Positions 63,588 to 64,000 of a stretch of DNA of 64,000 nt are shown here, in pieces (within the stretch, counting starts at the first letter, position 1; each line of letters opens with the position of its first letter). The translations under genes were made by a program, and so were the position numbers. Where the stretch lies: NCBI RefSeq assembly GCF_000970025.1, contig NZ_CP009528.1, positions 1,289,168-1,353,167 on the forward strand. Reading direction: 5' to 3'. The notes below the pieces were generated by a model. The model did not search any database and had not been told where the DNA came from. It saw only the letters and a list, made by a program, of their open reading frames with translations. The DNA comes from Methanosarcina barkeri MS. Lineage in GTDB: Archaea; Halobacteriota; Methanosarcinia; Methanosarcinales; Methanosarcinaceae.

Positions 63588-64000
63588 GTATAAACACTCG
63601 CTTTTAAATTATCGATCTGGAAAAAGCTCACATGAAATAATTCTACATGAAAATAGTTAACTGATATGATCTCCAGGGATGTATTAAAAATTCCCCCTAG
63701 GAAGTAGGTAATGTATGGCTTTGTTTGAGATGTCTTGTGCGATCTACTTTCTATGACAATTTTCTATTCTGATCTGCACTATGTAATAGTTTTAGGTTTC
63801 GATCTACTTCATATGAAAGTTTTCTGTTCTTACATTATTTGTCTGTGTTTTATATAAATGTTTTCTGAGTATAGTTATCAGGCTTCTGACTTTATGTGAT
63901 CTGGGCTCGAGTTCTCTTCAGATTAATATTTTTAAAATGACCGGGTTATCATTAAGGAAACTATGTATCAGGAAACTATGTATCGAGGTTTTTTCTTAAT
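63588..64000. other. Intergenic region at the right edge
   Basis: No gene. A 31-bp sequence CGATCTACTTTCTATGACAA plus TTTTCTATTCT (63740-63770) recurs with changes at 63800-63830, 60 bp later. It is T-rich, with possible promoters for the phasin-like gene (minus) and for a gene beyond the window. Confidence 0.55.

Overview
The window looks like chromosomal DNA of a Methanosarcina species. Reasons: archaeal-type information genes (a Cdc48/VAT-like double AAA+ ATPase, TiaS, an archaeal ATP-dependent DNA ligase, a RecJ-like DHH protein), archaeal TATA boxes with long AT-rich spacers, pterin synthesis by MptE, a folate-dependent set (glyA, folD, purN) of the kind known from Methanosarcina, a UPF0228-type gene, PKD surface proteins with PGF-CTERM-like tails, and a PocR/multi-PAS histidine kinase. 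No rRNA, tRNA or CRISPR array was seen.

Layout. 1-7.5 kb: cyclophilin, class II ribonucleotide reductase, ileS and mptE. 7.5-11.6 kb: gene-poor DNA holding three very small ORFs (Gly/Cys/Trp-rich or Tyr/Cys-rich), each behind the same spaced promoter block and a leader of about 240-255 nt, plus a decayed second copy of mptE. 11.5-12.4 kb: fluoride-type locus (degenerate riboswitch, truncated crcB, ppa). 12.5-17 kb: large sensor kinase and MarC-family protein. 17.4-22.2 kb: a two-gene type IV pilus/secretion module (VirB11-like ATPase and TadC/FlaJ-like membrane protein). 22.2-29.2 kb: accessory region with an IS5-like element, an integrase remnant, a PKD-repeat surface protein, and a second truncated copy of the pilus membrane gene facing a truncated copy of a secreted-protein gene. 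29.4-44.5 kb: mostly housekeeping (S-layer-like protein, Nif3-like, HD hydrolase, folD-glyA, purN, HTH regulator, tiaS, nadE, cdc48, PRC-barrel). 44.5-49.9 kb: a second accessory region with a beta-propeller/PKD surface protein and a secreted-protein gene between two 129-bp direct repeats. 49.9-58.7 kb: DHH protein, engB, several broken genes, DNA ligase, and an ACT protein with homoserine dehydrogenase. 58.8-64 kb: a membrane-anchored winged-helix regulator, an IS with 7-bp flanking repeats, secreted/lipoproteins, and a phasin-like coiled-coil protein.

The main unusual signals are the small-ORF modules at 7.9-11.1 kb, and the dispersal of pieces of the 17.4-22.2 kb pilus operon to at least four other sites. 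Two of these sites form a roughly 600-bp inverted repeat bracketing about 20 kb. There is also a dispersed palindromic intergenic repeat, many intergenic minisatellites (two apparently seeded by the end of the preceding gene), and a cluster of recently frameshifted genes at 51.7-53.8 kb. Functional calls rest on motifs read by eye; no database search was possible.
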